Assembly: GCA_017442735.1 (NCBI GenBank)
Contig: JAFRZE010000067.1
Coordinates: 59,195 to 123,194, forward strand
Direction: 5' to 3'
DNA length: 64,000 bases
Source: Bacillota bacterium
Lineage (GTDB): Bacteria; Bacillota; Clostridia; Lachnospirales; Bianqueaceae
The notes beneath the pieces are model-generated. The model searched no databases. It saw only the letters and a list, made by a program, of their open reading frames with translations, and had not been told where the DNA came from. Made by a program: the position numbers and the translations under genes. Positions 50,469 through 59,408 of the stretch are shown here, in pieces (the first letter of the stretch is position 1; every line of letters starts with the position of its first letter).

Positions 50469-52265
50469 TTATACCAGATTCGGCTTCATTTGGCTATACC
50501 TAATATGTTTGACCTGAATCTTGACTCGAGGCGATCCGTAATACCTGTCGATCGAAGCTTCATAAACGATATCCACCGGGATCGGTGTCGAAAAATAGAT
50601 ACCGTGTTCCATTTCTTCCATCAATGATTCCGGATCTTCCGCCTCACGGATGAGTTCATCGATCATCGCTTTTTCGAAGCAGACTGCGTCCAGTACTCCA
50701 CCTTCATCATGAAGCAGAAGGCTGATCACATTGCCTTTCGCTCCCCGAATCCTGGCCCGAAGAAGACTTAAGCCGCGACTAGCCAGCTGTGGTTTCGGAT
50801 TTTTAACTCCAAAAGGCGCAAGAAGCTCCAGACGATCGATCAGCGGGAGTGTTACAGCGGAAGGTTGAAGCTGCGCGTCAATCCATACGGTCGGGATCAG
50901 ATCATCTTCAGATAAAACACAACGTTCATTCAGCGCCTTTCTCAGACGATCGACGACTTTCTCTTCCTCCCCTTCCTTTGCGTCCAGAGAAAAACCTGCC
51001 GCCATGGCATGTCCGCCCATCTTGGTAAAGTGATCTCTCACCTTTGCGAGCTCATCGACCATCATATAGGATTCGATCGAACGGGCCGATCCCTTTAAAC
51101 CTTCTTCTCCTTTTGTCAGTACAAGAACAGGACGGTAGATCTGTTCCTTGATTTTCCCGGCGACCAGACCGGCAATGCTTTCATGAAGATCCGGAAGGTA
51201 AATGACTTTGACCAGATCTTCGGAATCCGCTGATTTCAGCTGCCTGATCCCTTCTTCAACACCCTTCTCCGTCATATCCTGACGAAGCCGATTTGCGTTC
51301 ATGAGTTCACGTGCGATCTGAAAACACTGGGTCTCATCACGGGAAAGTAAAATATGTACATATTTGTTTTGTGACCCAAGGCGCCCGCCCGCGTTGAGCA
51401 TAGGGCCGATCCGAAATCCGATCGTCACAGGATCCAGTATCCCTACTTCGGCGACATTCATGAGGCAGCGTATCCCGACAGATGGTCTCTCGTTCAGAAT
51501 ACGAATCCCCTGATAAGCCAATCTTCGGTTTTGTCCGGTGAGCGGCATCACGTCGCAGATCGTGCCCAACGCGGCATAACCGTACAGAAGCTTCATCCAC
51601 TCCGGTTCCGAAGCATTCAGGAAAAACTGTCTGTAGATCAAACGGACGAGCTGGAGCGCGACAAATGCCCCACAGATCTCTTTTTGCGGAGACAGATCTC
51701 CTTTTCTGTGGGGATCGATCACATAATCCGCGCCTGGAAGGATCTCCTCCTTCTGATCTGAATATGGGATCTCGTGATGATCCGTCACGATGACACGGAT
51801 CCCTCTGTCTTTCATCCATTCGATCGGTTCGGGAGCAGCGATCCCGTTATCACAGGTGATCACGTGCGTAAAGCCATGATCCGCGATCTCCTCCGCGATA
51901 GACAAGCTGATGCCATACCCTTCGCTCATTCTTTCCGGGATCCGAAAACCGACCTGGGCAGATGGAAACATTCTGGAAAGACCCAGATAGAGAATGGCGG
52001 TAGCGGTGACTCCGTCCACATCGTAGTCTCCAACGATACAGACAGATCCTCCTTTCGAAAGATCCCGGATAAGCATCATGGAAGCGCCATCCGCGTCCTT
52101 CAGACAGGAAGGATCAAAGAGCGGGCCCTGACGGTCCAGGAATTCCTCTACAGCGTTGTCTCCCAATCGACCGGCCAGAATACGCGCCAGCGTAGGATCC
52201 AGACCGTATTTCTCGACGATCGGGGCAGCCCTTCCGCCCCTTATCATCCACTTTTCTTTAATCAT
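50469..52265 (-). CDS. recJ: Single-strand DNA-specific exonuclease RecJ
   Basis: 5'-3' ssDNA exonuclease in recombination and mismatch repair. It has 598 residues from the ATG at 52265, two nt after the secF stop. An in-frame TTG at 52292 would overlap secF. DHH-family motifs are VGDYDVDGVTATAIL near 77, ITCDNGI near 135, VTDHHE near 160 (the DHH motif) and the DHHA1 signature KMGGHAMAAGFSL near 415. No good Shine-Dalgarno is visible, so coupling to secF is likely. Confidence 0.95.
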   Translation of the reverse strand: MIKEKWMIRGGRAAPIVEKYGLDPTLARILAGRLGDNAVEEFLDRQGPLFDPSCLKDADGASMMLIRDLSKGGSVCIVGDYDVDGVTATAILYLGLSRMFPSAQVGFRIPERMSEGYGISLSIAEEIADHGFTHVITCDNGIAAPEPIEWMKDRGIRVIVTDHHEIPYSDQKEEILPGADYVIDPHRKGDLSPQKEICGAFVALQLVRLIYRQFFLNASEPEWMKLLYGYAALGTICDVMPLTGQNRRLAYQGIRILNERPSVGIRCLMNVAEVGILDPVTIGFRIGPMLNAGGRLGSQNKYVHILLSRDETQCFQIARELMNANRLRQDMTEKGVEEGIRQLKSADSEDLVKVIYLPDLHESIAGLVAGKIKEQIYRPVLVLTKGEEGLKGSARSIESYMMVDELAKVRDHFTKMGGHAMAAGFSLDAKEGEEEKVVDRLRKALNERCVLSEDDLIPTVWIDAQLQPSAVTLPLIDRLELLAPFGVKNPKPQLASRGLSLLRARIRGAKGNVISLLLHDEGGVLDAVCFEKAMIDELIREAEDPESLMEEMEHGIYFSTPIPVDIVYEASIDRYYGSPRVKIQVKHIRYSQMKPNLV

Positions 52266-52266
52266 T

Positions 52267-53154
52267 TCAGGATTTGTGAATTTTCTGTTCAAGCAAATAC
52301 CAGACGGGACTCGCGATAAACAGAGAAGAATATGTACCGGCGATCATACCCACCAGAAGCGGCAGCGCGAACCAGCGAAGAGACTGAACGCCAAGCACAA
52401 ACAGAAGCAGGATCATAACGACCGTCGTAAAGGAAGTGCCGAGAGATCTTCCCAGGGTCTGGAAAATACTGTCGTCGCAAAGACGATCCAGTTCAAACGG
52501 TTTGTAAACAGGTCTGTTTTCACGGATACGGTCAAATACGACGATCGTGTTGTTGATCGAGTAACCGACGATCGTAAGCAAAGCAACAATAAAGGTATTA
52601 TTGACCGGGATCTGGAGAATCGTATACATGCTGAGAACGATCAGACAGTCATGGATCAGCGGGATCAGCGCACCAAGACCGAAACAGATATCTCTGAACC
52701 GTACCGTGATATAAATCAGCATCAAAGCACCGGCGATCAGCGTAGAGATCAGAGCCGCTCTCTTCATTTCCGAACTGATGATCGGACTGATGGAAGACTG
52801 TTCCAGTAAATCTTTCTTCTCTGTCTGATCAAGACCATACTGCTGTGCGATCTTCTGATACATCTCGGTGATCTGTTCAGGAGAGATCTCTTTTACCTTG
52901 ATCTGGATCTGCGTATCCCCCATGGCACCGGAAACTGCCTGGATCTGAGGGTTGGAATCGCCGGAGATCTCCTTGACGATTCCGGATAATTCAGAAGGAT
53001 CCGCCAGCTTTTGATGCATTTCGATCTGAATGATCGTTCCGCCCGCGAATTCGATATCGAAATTCAGTCCGCGGAAAACCAGCGAAATGAGTCCTGCAGC
53101 AATGATCACTAAAGAAATGATAAACCAGATCTTACGTTTTTCTATGATTTTCAT
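52267..53154 (-). CDS. secF: Protein translocase subunit SecF
   Basis: Proton-driven accessory subunit of the Sec translocon. It has 295 residues from the ATG at 53154, with AAGGAGG just upstream within the secD end. A GTG at 53157 is equally possible. It has six hydrophobic segments, NFDIEFAGGTIIQIE near 28 after the first, and the VGYSINNTIVVFDRIREN motif near 193-210. It is separate from secD, unlike the fused Bacillus form. Confidence 0.95.
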   Translation of the reverse strand: MKIIEKRKIWFIISLVIIAAGLISLVFRGLNFDIEFAGGTIIQIEMHQKLADPSELSGIVKEISGDSNPQIQAVSGAMGDTQIQIKVKEISPEQITEMYQKIAQQYGLDQTEKKDLLEQSSISPIISSEMKRAALISTLIAGALMLIYITVRFRDICFGLGALIPLIHDCLIVLSMYTILQIPVNNTFIVALLTIVGYSINNTIVVFDRIRENRPVYKPFELDRLCDDSIFQTLGRSLGTSFTTVVMILLLFVLGVQSLRWFALPLLVGMIAGTYSSLFIASPVWYLLEQKIHKS

Positions 53155-53157
53155 CAC

Positions 53158-54483
53158 TCAGGCCTCCTTTCTTTTTGTATTCCACGGAAGATGAATGACG
53201 GCATAAAGACCTTTCTTCGCCGGGAAGATATTCATCAGATTCACAAGAAGGAATCTGGTGACAAACAGCGCGGAGACCATGGACAGCAAAATACCGAGCC
53301 CCAGTGTCTGTGCAAATCCGCGGATCGTTCCGCTGCCGAACAGATACAGTACGATCGCAGCGATCAGAGTCGTAATATTCCCGTCCAGAATAGCGGATAA
53401 GGCTTTGCTGAATCCGTTCCGGATCGAGAGGCGAATCGTATGACCCTGGATGATCTCTTCACGGATACGGGCAAAAATAATAACGTTCGCGTCCACCGCC
53501 ATACCGATCGAGAGAATAAAACCGGCTATACCGGGCAGGGTCAGCGTCCATCCCAGCAGATTGAAAATAAGCAGTTCCAGTGATACATAAAGAAATAATG
53601 AGATGGAAGCAGCGAGGCCGGGCACACGATATACGATCAGCATAAACAGTACGATCACGGCAAATCCGAGGATCCCCGCGAGAATACTGGTCGTAAGCGC
53701 GTTCTGGCCCAGTGTGGCTCCAACAGACTGATGCTCGATATCCTGGAGTTGTACGGGAAGCGCACCGCCAATGATATCAGAAGCCAGATCCTGTGCTTCT
53801 TCATCACTCTTCATGCCGGAAATCACAGCGACTCCGTCCGTGATCACAACCTTTACCAGAGGTTCACTGCATAGACTGTCGTCCAGCATGATCGCGATCT
53901 GTTTATCGTAATATTTCTGGGTAGCTTCGGCGAAGAGTCTGGTTCCTTCCTCGTCAAATTCTACTTTGACATATGGCTCCACACTGCCGGCGGAACTCAG
54001 TTTTCCTTTCTGGAAAGAAGCAGATTTTATATATTGCCCGGTAACGACCAGTTCCGCTTCTCCCGTTGCCACCATGTTCAGGATATCCTCTCCTGTATGG
54101 GTGCCGATACTGTTAAGTCCGTAAAAAGCAAGCATCGCCGTACGTCCGATCTCTTCGACCGCTTTGCTCGCGTCTTCCACTCCGGGGATCTCGACCCGTA
54201 TCCGGTTGGTTCCGTCCAGATACGCGCTTGCTTCGGTATACCCTTTTGTGTCCAAACGACGCTGAATGACAGAAAGAGCGCCTTTCATTTCTTCTTCAGA
54301 CGGGACTACCCCATCCTCTGCCTGATACGTAATACTGACGCCTCCTGCCAGATCAAGGCCCAAATGAATATTTTTGGCGCTTCTGGAAGCGAGGCCGGGA
54401 AATTCTCCGAAAGTGATCCAGCCGATCAACCCGATCAGGATCAGACATACAAGGAGAATGGCAACCGGTTTCAGTGTTTTCAT
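53158..54483 (-). CDS. secD: Protein translocase subunit SecD
   Basis: Sec accessory membrane protein of 441 residues with a first helix (about 7-27), a periplasmic-type P1 domain starting GLDLAGGVSITYQ near 44, and five further helices. The conserved AVDANVIIFARIREE motif is near 336-350. It heads secD-secF-recJ-apt-manA-rnpB on the minus strand from a consensus promoter. Confidence 0.95.
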   Translation of the reverse strand: MKTLKPVAILLVCLILIGLIGWITFGEFPGLASRSAKNIHLGLDLAGGVSITYQAEDGVVPSEEEMKGALSVIQRRLDTKGYTEASAYLDGTNRIRVEIPGVEDASKAVEEIGRTAMLAFYGLNSIGTHTGEDILNMVATGEAELVVTGQYIKSASFQKGKLSSAGSVEPYVKVEFDEEGTRLFAEATQKYYDKQIAIMLDDSLCSEPLVKVVITDGVAVISGMKSDEEAQDLASDIIGGALPVQLQDIEHQSVGATLGQNALTTSILAGILGFAVIVLFMLIVYRVPGLAASISLFLYVSLELLIFNLLGWTLTLPGIAGFILSIGMAVDANVIIFARIREEIIQGHTIRLSIRNGFSKALSAILDGNITTLIAAIVLYLFGSGTIRGFAQTLGLGILLSMVSALFVTRFLLVNLMNIFPAKKGLYAVIHLPWNTKRKEA

Positions 54484-54520
54484 CCAACATGTTCCTTTCT
54501 ATAAACAACATAACTAAATT

Positions 54521-54549
54521 ATTTTACTCCCTCTATACCCTTCTGTCAA
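54521..54549 (-). promoter_or_regulatory. Promoter of secD-secF
   Basis: Minus-strand perfect -35 TTGACA (54544-54549), a 17-nt spacer and -10 TAAAAT (54521-54526), giving a leader of about 30 nt. Confidence 0.8.
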
Positions 54550-54557
54550 CATTCGTA

Positions 54558-54587
54558 TTGGACTTTCATGGTGATTTCTGCTATTAT
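54558..54587 (+). promoter_or_regulatory. Promoter of the ABC-F gene
   Basis: Plus-strand -35 TTGGAC (54558-54563), an 18-nt spacer and -10 TATTAT (54582-54587). It is divergent from, and 8 nt away from, the secD promoter. Confidence 0.6.
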
Positions 54588-54626
54588 TACAAAGTAAGTC
54601 TTTGAATAACACTCAGGAGAACGATT

Positions 54627-56525
54627 ATGATCGTATCGGTATCTCATATACGTAAAGCCTTTGATACCAAGGAAGTCCTTCAGGATATCTCCTTCCATCT
54701 CGAGGCAAAAGAAAAAGCGTCCCTGATCGGGATCAACGGAGCCGGAAAAACTACGCTCTTTCAGATCCTTCTGGGCAGACTCAGTCCCGATGAAGGAGAA
54801 GTTTATCTTCAGAAAAACCTGTCTATCGGATATCTTCCGCAGATCGCTGAATATGAATCTTCGAATCGTGTGGAAGAGGAACTCCTTACCGTATTTGATG
54901 ATCTTCGCCGGATCGAAAAGGAAATGCATCATCTGGAAGAACAGATGGAAACGGATTCTTCCACCCTTTTACTGGAACGTTACGCCGATCTCAGACATCG
55001 CTTTGAGGATCAGAACGGTTATCAGTATCGAAGCCGTGTCCGCGGTGTACTGGCCGGTCTCGGATTTGAGGAGTCGGAATACTCCCTTCCGATCGAACAT
55101 CTTTCCGGCGGGCAAAAGACCAGAGTTATGCTTGGCAAACTGCTTCTGATGAAACCTGATCTTCTGCTCCTTGACGAACCTACCAATCATCTGGATATAG
55201 AATCCCTTACCTGGCTGGAAGGATTTCTGTCTTCCTTCGACGGAGCATGCCTCATCATTTCACATGACCGATATTTTCTGGACCGGCTCTGCACCAAAAC
55301 GATCGAGATCGAACGCGGAAAAGGGACAGTATACAACGGAAACTACACCTACTATATTCAGGAAAAACAGTTCCGTCAGAAGATCGCTGTTCGGGAATAT
55401 GAAGCTCAGCAAAAAGAGATCGCGAGACAGGAAGGGATCATTCGTGAACTGAGAGGCAGAGGTCAGGAAAAGTTCATCAAACGCGCGCAAAGCCGCGAAA
55501 AGATCCTGGACAAAATGGAAGTCCTGGATAAACCCCAAGTCCTTAATGCTTCCATGCGTCTTCATTTCGTTCCGAACATCGAAAGTGGAGATTTGGTCCT
55601 GAAGGCAGAAGATGTCGCGAAATCCTTTGATCAGCGACCGCTCTTTCATGGTCTCAGTTTTGAGATCCACAAAGGTGAACGCGTCGCGCTGATCGGAGCG
55701 AACGGGATCGGAAAAACCACCCTTTTCAAGATGATCTTAGGGCAGGAAAACCGCACCTATGGAGATCTCCGGCTCGGGGTTGGCGTATTTCCCGGTTATT
55801 ATGATCAGACACAGGAAAACCTCTCACCGGACAAAAGCGTACTGGACGAGATCTATGACACCTACTACCCAGCGCTTAACGTTCCCGAGATCCGGAATAT
55901 TCTTGGATGCTTTTTATTCCGCGGAGATGATGTATTCAACCAGATCAGTAACCTTTCCGGCGGAGAAAAAGCCCGTGTGTCCCTTTGTAAGATCATGCTC
56001 AGCAACTGCAACTTCCTTCTTCTCGATGAACCTACCAATCATCTGGATATCGCTTCCCGGGAAGTTCTGGAAGAAAACCTGAAAGCTTACAAAGGAACGA
56101 TCCTTTTCATCTCCCATGACCGTTATTTCATCAATCAGGTAGCTACCCGGACACTTGAACTGCTCCCTGACGAGATGGTTTCCTATTTAGGCGATTATGA
56201 TTTCTATCTCGAACATAAGCGCCAGGAACGAAAAGAAAATGAATGGACGGAAATCACGGATTCAAAGATCTCTTTTCAAAACAAAAAACAAGCAGCCAGT
56301 GATCTGAGACGGCTGAAAACCAGAGCAAACCGGCTGGAAAAAGAGATCGAGGACTGTGAAGCCCAAATAGAAGATATCAAAAAGAAAATGCTTCTTCCCG
56401 AGAACTATTCTTCCGCTTCCAAATTCCGTCAGCTGGAGGAAAAAGTATCGGATCTCGAAAAGAAAATCGAAGAAGATATGCTTCTGTGGGATGAAGTACA
56501 GCAAATGATAAAAGAGGCAGAATGA
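54627..56525 (+). CDS. ABC-F family ribosome-associated ATPase
   Basis: Soluble twin-ATPase protein of 632 residues without membrane segments. The first cassette has GINGAGKTT near 36 and LSGGQKTRVMLGKLL near 159 with LLLLDEPTNHLD. The second has GANGIGKTT near 357, LSGGEKARVSLCKIM near 448 and LLLDEPTNHLD. The interdomain linker (about 240-300) is charged and helical, and a C-terminal coiled coil (about 550-632) places it near Uup/YdiF-like members. Such proteins act at the ribosomal E site in translation or antibiotic protection, and the sequence alone does not separate these. Confidence 0.92.
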   Translation: MIVSVSHIRKAFDTKEVLQDISFHLEAKEKASLIGINGAGKTTLFQILLGRLSPDEGEVYLQKNLSIGYLPQIAEYESSNRVEEELLTVFDDLRRIEKEMHHLEEQMETDSSTLLLERYADLRHRFEDQNGYQYRSRVRGVLAGLGFEESEYSLPIEHLSGGQKTRVMLGKLLLMKPDLLLLDEPTNHLDIESLTWLEGFLSSFDGACLIISHDRYFLDRLCTKTIEIERGKGTVYNGNYTYYIQEKQFRQKIAVREYEAQQKEIARQEGIIRELRGRGQEKFIKRAQSREKILDKMEVLDKPQVLNASMRLHFVPNIESGDLVLKAEDVAKSFDQRPLFHGLSFEIHKGERVALIGANGIGKTTLFKMILGQENRTYGDLRLGVGVFPGYYDQTQENLSPDKSVLDEIYDTYYPALNVPEIRNILGCFLFRGDDVFNQISNLSGGEKARVSLCKIMLSNCNFLLLDEPTNHLDIASREVLEENLKAYKGTILFISHDRYFINQVATRTLELLPDEMVSYLGDYDFYLEHKRQERKENEWTEITDSKISFQNKKQAASDLRRLKTRANRLEKEIEDCEAQIEDIKKKMLLPENYSSASKFRQLEEKVSDLEKKIEEDMLLWDEVQQMIKEAE

Positions 56526-56536
56526 CCTGCCTCTTT
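56511..56536. terminator. Terminator overlapping the ABC-F stop codon
   Basis: A perfect 10-bp stem AAAGAGGCAG/CTGCCTCTTT with a 6-nt loop and CTCTTTT downstream. The stem includes the last codons of the ABC-F gene. It is usable on both strands between convergent genes. Confidence 0.85.
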
Positions 56537-56541
56537 CTCTT

Positions 56542-57198
56542 TTATATTTGCTCTTTTTCGATCAGTGTCTGAAGCTCGGAGAGATCCTGAAGGATCAAAT
56601 AGCTTAAGCGTTCCATTTCTTCCGTTGGTTCGACTAAATCCGGGATCATGATCGGAATCAGTCCGGCTGCGTGTGCCGATCGGATCCCGTTGGGAGAATC
56701 CTCGACCGCGATACAGTCCGCCGGTTTCATTCCAAGCACTTCACAGGCTTTCAGATAGATATCCGGCTGTGGTTTGGAATGAACGATCTGATCTCCTCCA
56801 ACGATCTGATCAAAGTACTCAGAAAGACCTGTTTTTTCCAGATGATCCCGGATCACACCCGTTCGAGTGGAACTGCAGATCCCGACAGGGATCTTTTTTT
56901 GTTTCAGAACTTTCAGGATCTCCCGTACGCCCTTTTTGATCGGCAGTCCTTCCTCCCGCAGCATGCGTTTCATGACCTCAGAGCATTCTTTGGTAAACGT
57001 TACCGCATCAAAACTTTGCCCATAGGCATCTCTTACAATGTCCAGCCCATCCAGATGATTGACACCGATCACTCTTGGATAGACGATCTCTATTCCTTCC
57101 AGTCCCCATACTTTTCCGGTCTCGATCCAACTGTTCCTTGCGATTCGTTCTGTGTCGAACAGTACGCCATCCATATCAAAGACAACTGCTTTTGCCAT
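56542..57198 (-). CDS. HAD-superfamily phosphatase, beta-phosphoglucomutase-like
   Basis: A 218-residue HAD subfamily I hydrolase. The nucleophile motif is FDMDGVLFDTE at residues 7-17, motif II Ser/Thr in GICSSTRTG near 106, motif III Lys in HSKPQPDIYLKA near 139 and the acidic motif IV in AVEDSPNGI near 163. The alpha-helical cap resembles those of beta-PGM/Gph-like sugar-phosphate phosphatases. Substrate unknown. It starts 13 nt after the EEP gene behind GAGGAG. Confidence 0.88.
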   Translation of the reverse strand: MAKAVVFDMDGVLFDTERIARNSWIETGKVWGLEGIEIVYPRVIGVNHLDGLDIVRDAYGQSFDAVTFTKECSEVMKRMLREEGLPIKKGVREILKVLKQKKIPVGICSSTRTGVIRDHLEKTGLSEYFDQIVGGDQIVHSKPQPDIYLKACEVLGMKPADCIAVEDSPNGIRSAHAAGLIPIMIPDLVEPTEEMERLSYLILQDLSELQTLIEKEQI

Positions 57199-57211
57199 TC
57201 TAAATCTCCTC

Positions 57212-57919
57212 TCAGGATAACGTCAGGGATAAAATATAAGGACGATGATCGGATACCGTAATGGCCGGAATATCGGCATCCGAAACATCTATATCATGGC
57301 TGACGAAAATATAGTCGATCTTGCGGTCCGGATGATCAGACGGGAAACTGAGTGTTCCCTCTTTCAGTTTTTCAGCCGTATCATAAAGACGCTCACGAAT
57401 CGGCACAAGGATTGAATTTTCCGGCGTCACATTCAAGTCTCCCATCAGAATAAATCGTTCCGTCCTGATCAAGCTCTGTACCGTCTGTAATGCCATCTGC
57501 TGCTCATCGGGATTAAGGCCGAAATGAGTCACGGCAAGGGTAAGCGGACCAGCTTCGATTTCAACCTCCGCAAGAAGAACGCATCGGGTTTCATAGTGTT
57601 TATACTGCGGAAGACGGATCGGGTCGGGAATCGGAACTGACCTGGCATTCAGAATGGGATATCGGCTGAGAAGAGAATTCCCGTAAAGACCCATGCCGGA
57701 TACATGAAGTGCCGGCGCGAAATACCAATGATATCCCAGTTTTTCCGCGATGATTCTAGCCTGCGGAAGCTCAGCGAAAATGCTTTCCTGTCCAAAGCTT
57801 TCATTGATCCCCATGATATCCGCATCGATCGAGCGGATCGCATCAGCAAAAGAATCATAATCGACCTTGTTCGTATCAAAACGGCAGAAATGCCGCACAT
57901 TGAATGTAGCAAGTTTCAT
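57212..57919 (-). CDS. Endonuclease/exonuclease/phosphatase (EEP) family hydrolase
   Basis: A 235-residue EEP-fold metal hydrolase with ATFNVRHF at the N-terminus (Asn), catalytic Glu in GINESFGQ near 38, VTHFGLN near 128, MGDLNVTPEN near 155 and the terminal SDHRPYILSL. Family activities include nuclease, phosphodiesterase and phospholipase, and no feature picks one. It leads a two-gene unit with the HAD phosphatase and is the last clearly core-type gene before the mosaic region. Confidence 0.88.
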   Translation of the reverse strand: MKLATFNVRHFCRFDTNKVDYDSFADAIRSIDADIMGINESFGQESIFAELPQARIIAEKLGYHWYFAPALHVSGMGLYGNSLLSRYPILNARSVPIPDPIRLPQYKHYETRCVLLAEVEIEAGPLTLAVTHFGLNPDEQQMALQTVQSLIRTERFILMGDLNVTPENSILVPIRERLYDTAEKLKEGTLSFPSDHPDRKIDYIFVSHDIDVSDADIPAITVSDHRPYILSLTLS

Positions 57920-58066
57920 ACTTTTCTGATCTTTCTTTTTTTATTTTGAATGGTTATACCATATTATCGGAATAATATCAAGGCTATCTATCTCTTGTCT
58001 TACTTTCTTCAGAGGAAGCAGCCCATGCCTTCCACCGATGATACATTGACCTCCTCATACATTCCG

Positions 58067-58147
58067 TTAAGTCATCATACCGTCATAGAAACCCGCGCTT
58101 CCTCCAAGTTGCTTATATGCACTTCTGATCTGTTCTTTTCTTGTCAT
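58067..58147 (-). pseudogene. N-terminal remnant of a probable SAM-dependent methyltransferase
   Basis: A 26-codon reading frame starting MTRKEQIRSAYKQLGG and ending in a stop soon after FYDGMM. The ATG has GGAG upstream. I associate this N-terminus with class I methyltransferases of gut Firmicutes, but the rest is not found downstream, so it looks truncated. Identification is by memory and tentative. Confidence 0.45.
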
Positions 58148-58151
58148 ATCT

Positions 58152-58388
58152 TCACTCTCCAAACCTGATCTTTACGATCTTCATATTTACCAGACTGTCA
58201 CAAAAGCGGATCATCAGTTTATGGAACAATCCTACTTCCTTATAGATATCACGGTATCCCCGCATGTAACTCTTGGCCGACACAGAGGTAAATCGTCTGC
58301 TCCATGTCTCCACATCCTTCTCATTTTCCAATGAAAAGAATGCACTTACATCAGTGATTCCGGCCTCTTTGAGCCAGGTTTTTCGCAT
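58152..58388 (-). pseudogene. C-terminal fragment of an unidentified protein
   Basis: A reading frame of 78 residues from its first ATG. The same frame stays open upstream to about 58496 without a start codon, continuing with sequence such as VSDATFLICIKDSVFID. That suggests the 3' part of a longer gene whose 5' part is lost. The adjacent upstream stretch (58490-58570) encodes MTTEQSIKGLHSSAGMTGEA in another frame and may be a frame-shifted piece of the same gene. No family assigned. Confidence 0.4.
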
Positions 58389-58618
58389 GAGCTTCGCTCC
58401 ACGTTCATTACAGGAATCTATAAAGACGCTGTCTTTGATACAAATGAGAAAGGTAGCATCCGATACACGAACCCCGGAAATACCCTGAAATCAAGGGCTT
58501 TCGCGGCCTCACCGGTCATTCCGGCAGAGCTGTGAAGGCCCTTTATACTCTGCTCGGTAGTCATTGTTCATGCCGCAACATCTGGAAAACTTACCCCCCT
58601 GTGCACCGCCGACCGGCA

Positions 58619-58694
58619 AATAATTAAATTGTGGACGAATAATTAAAAGGTGTGGGAATAATTAAATTGTGCGGCAAAACGTTAAAAGGTGCCA
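58619..58694. repeat. Tandem 19-bp-period repeat block, possible insertion-sequence end
   Basis: Four units of 19 bp start at 58619, 58638, 58657 and 58676. Units 1 and 3 read AATAATTAAATTGTG plus four variable bases, and units 2 and 4 carry TTAAAAGGTG in the same register, so the true unit may be 38 bp with two half types. It ends exactly at the stop codon of the MBL gene. Multiple terminal repeats like these occur at ends of IS21-like elements, but no transposase is present. Confidence 0.7.
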
Positions 58695-59408
58695 TCATTT
58701 CAATTTGCGCAGCTTTACTTTTTCCAGGGAAGCCAAATACTTCTGCAGATCATTTGTTCTGAAAGGCCTCCCGTGTGCCGGGTATATCATATCCGGATTT
58801 TTCCCGATGATCTTTTCCCACGACCTTTTGTATTGCTGCAGGTTTTCTATCCAAATGATTGTACGTCTTCTGCTTGGGAAGCCGTTCATCGCCGCATCCC
58901 CGCAAAACATCACGCGCTCCGTCAGCAGTGAAATGTGATCTGCCGTGTGTCCCGGTGTCTCCAGCACCTCACAGGGAAAGTTCAAAGTTTTGAACTGCTC
59001 GGAATCGATGGGGAGAAGCCTGTCCAGGTATTCATCCCGGATGACCGGATACCGATGATCGCCATGGCCGAACAACGCCAGCATCTGGCAAAACAGCCAC
59101 GCCAAACGGGATGAGCATCCGCCCTCAAAGGAATTCTGTCCGCGCTTCAGACCCTTGATAGCTTCAGGATGCAGAATCACTTTCGCGTCCGTCGCTGCCA
59201 GCACTTCGTTCAGGAAACCTGCGTGATCATCATGGGCGTGGGTCAGGAACACATATTTGATCTCATCTGGCTGGATATGGTTCTTTTTCAGCATCTTCAC
59301 GAAATGCGGAAAACCGCCTGCATATCCGGTGTCGATCAGAATCCATCCGGCCTCGGAGGAAATCAGGTAATTGTTGACGATGAGCGTGCCGAGATTGATG
59401 ATAGTCAT
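58695..59408 (-). CDS. Metallo-beta-lactamase-fold hydrolase
   Basis: A 237-residue MBL-fold protein. The di-zinc motif THAHDDH places His57, His59, Asp61 and His62. Further ligands are in TPGHTADH near 155, FCGDAA near 170 and a distal AHGRPF near 217. The ATG at 59408 overlaps the upstream stop (ATGA) and follows AAGGAGC. It is the last gene of the five-gene accessory cluster and abuts the repeat block. Likely a thioester, lactone or glyoxalase II-type substrate, but unproven. Confidence 0.88.
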   Translation of the reverse strand: MTIINLGTLIVNNYLISSEAGWILIDTGYAGGFPHFVKMLKKNHIQPDEIKYVFLTHAHDDHAGFLNEVLAATDAKVILHPEAIKGLKRGQNSFEGGCSSRLAWLFCQMLALFGHGDHRYPVIRDEYLDRLLPIDSEQFKTLNFPCEVLETPGHTADHISLLTERVMFCGDAAMNGFPSRRRTIIWIENLQQYKRSWEKIIGKNPDMIYPAHGRPFRTNDLQKYLASLEKVKLRKLK

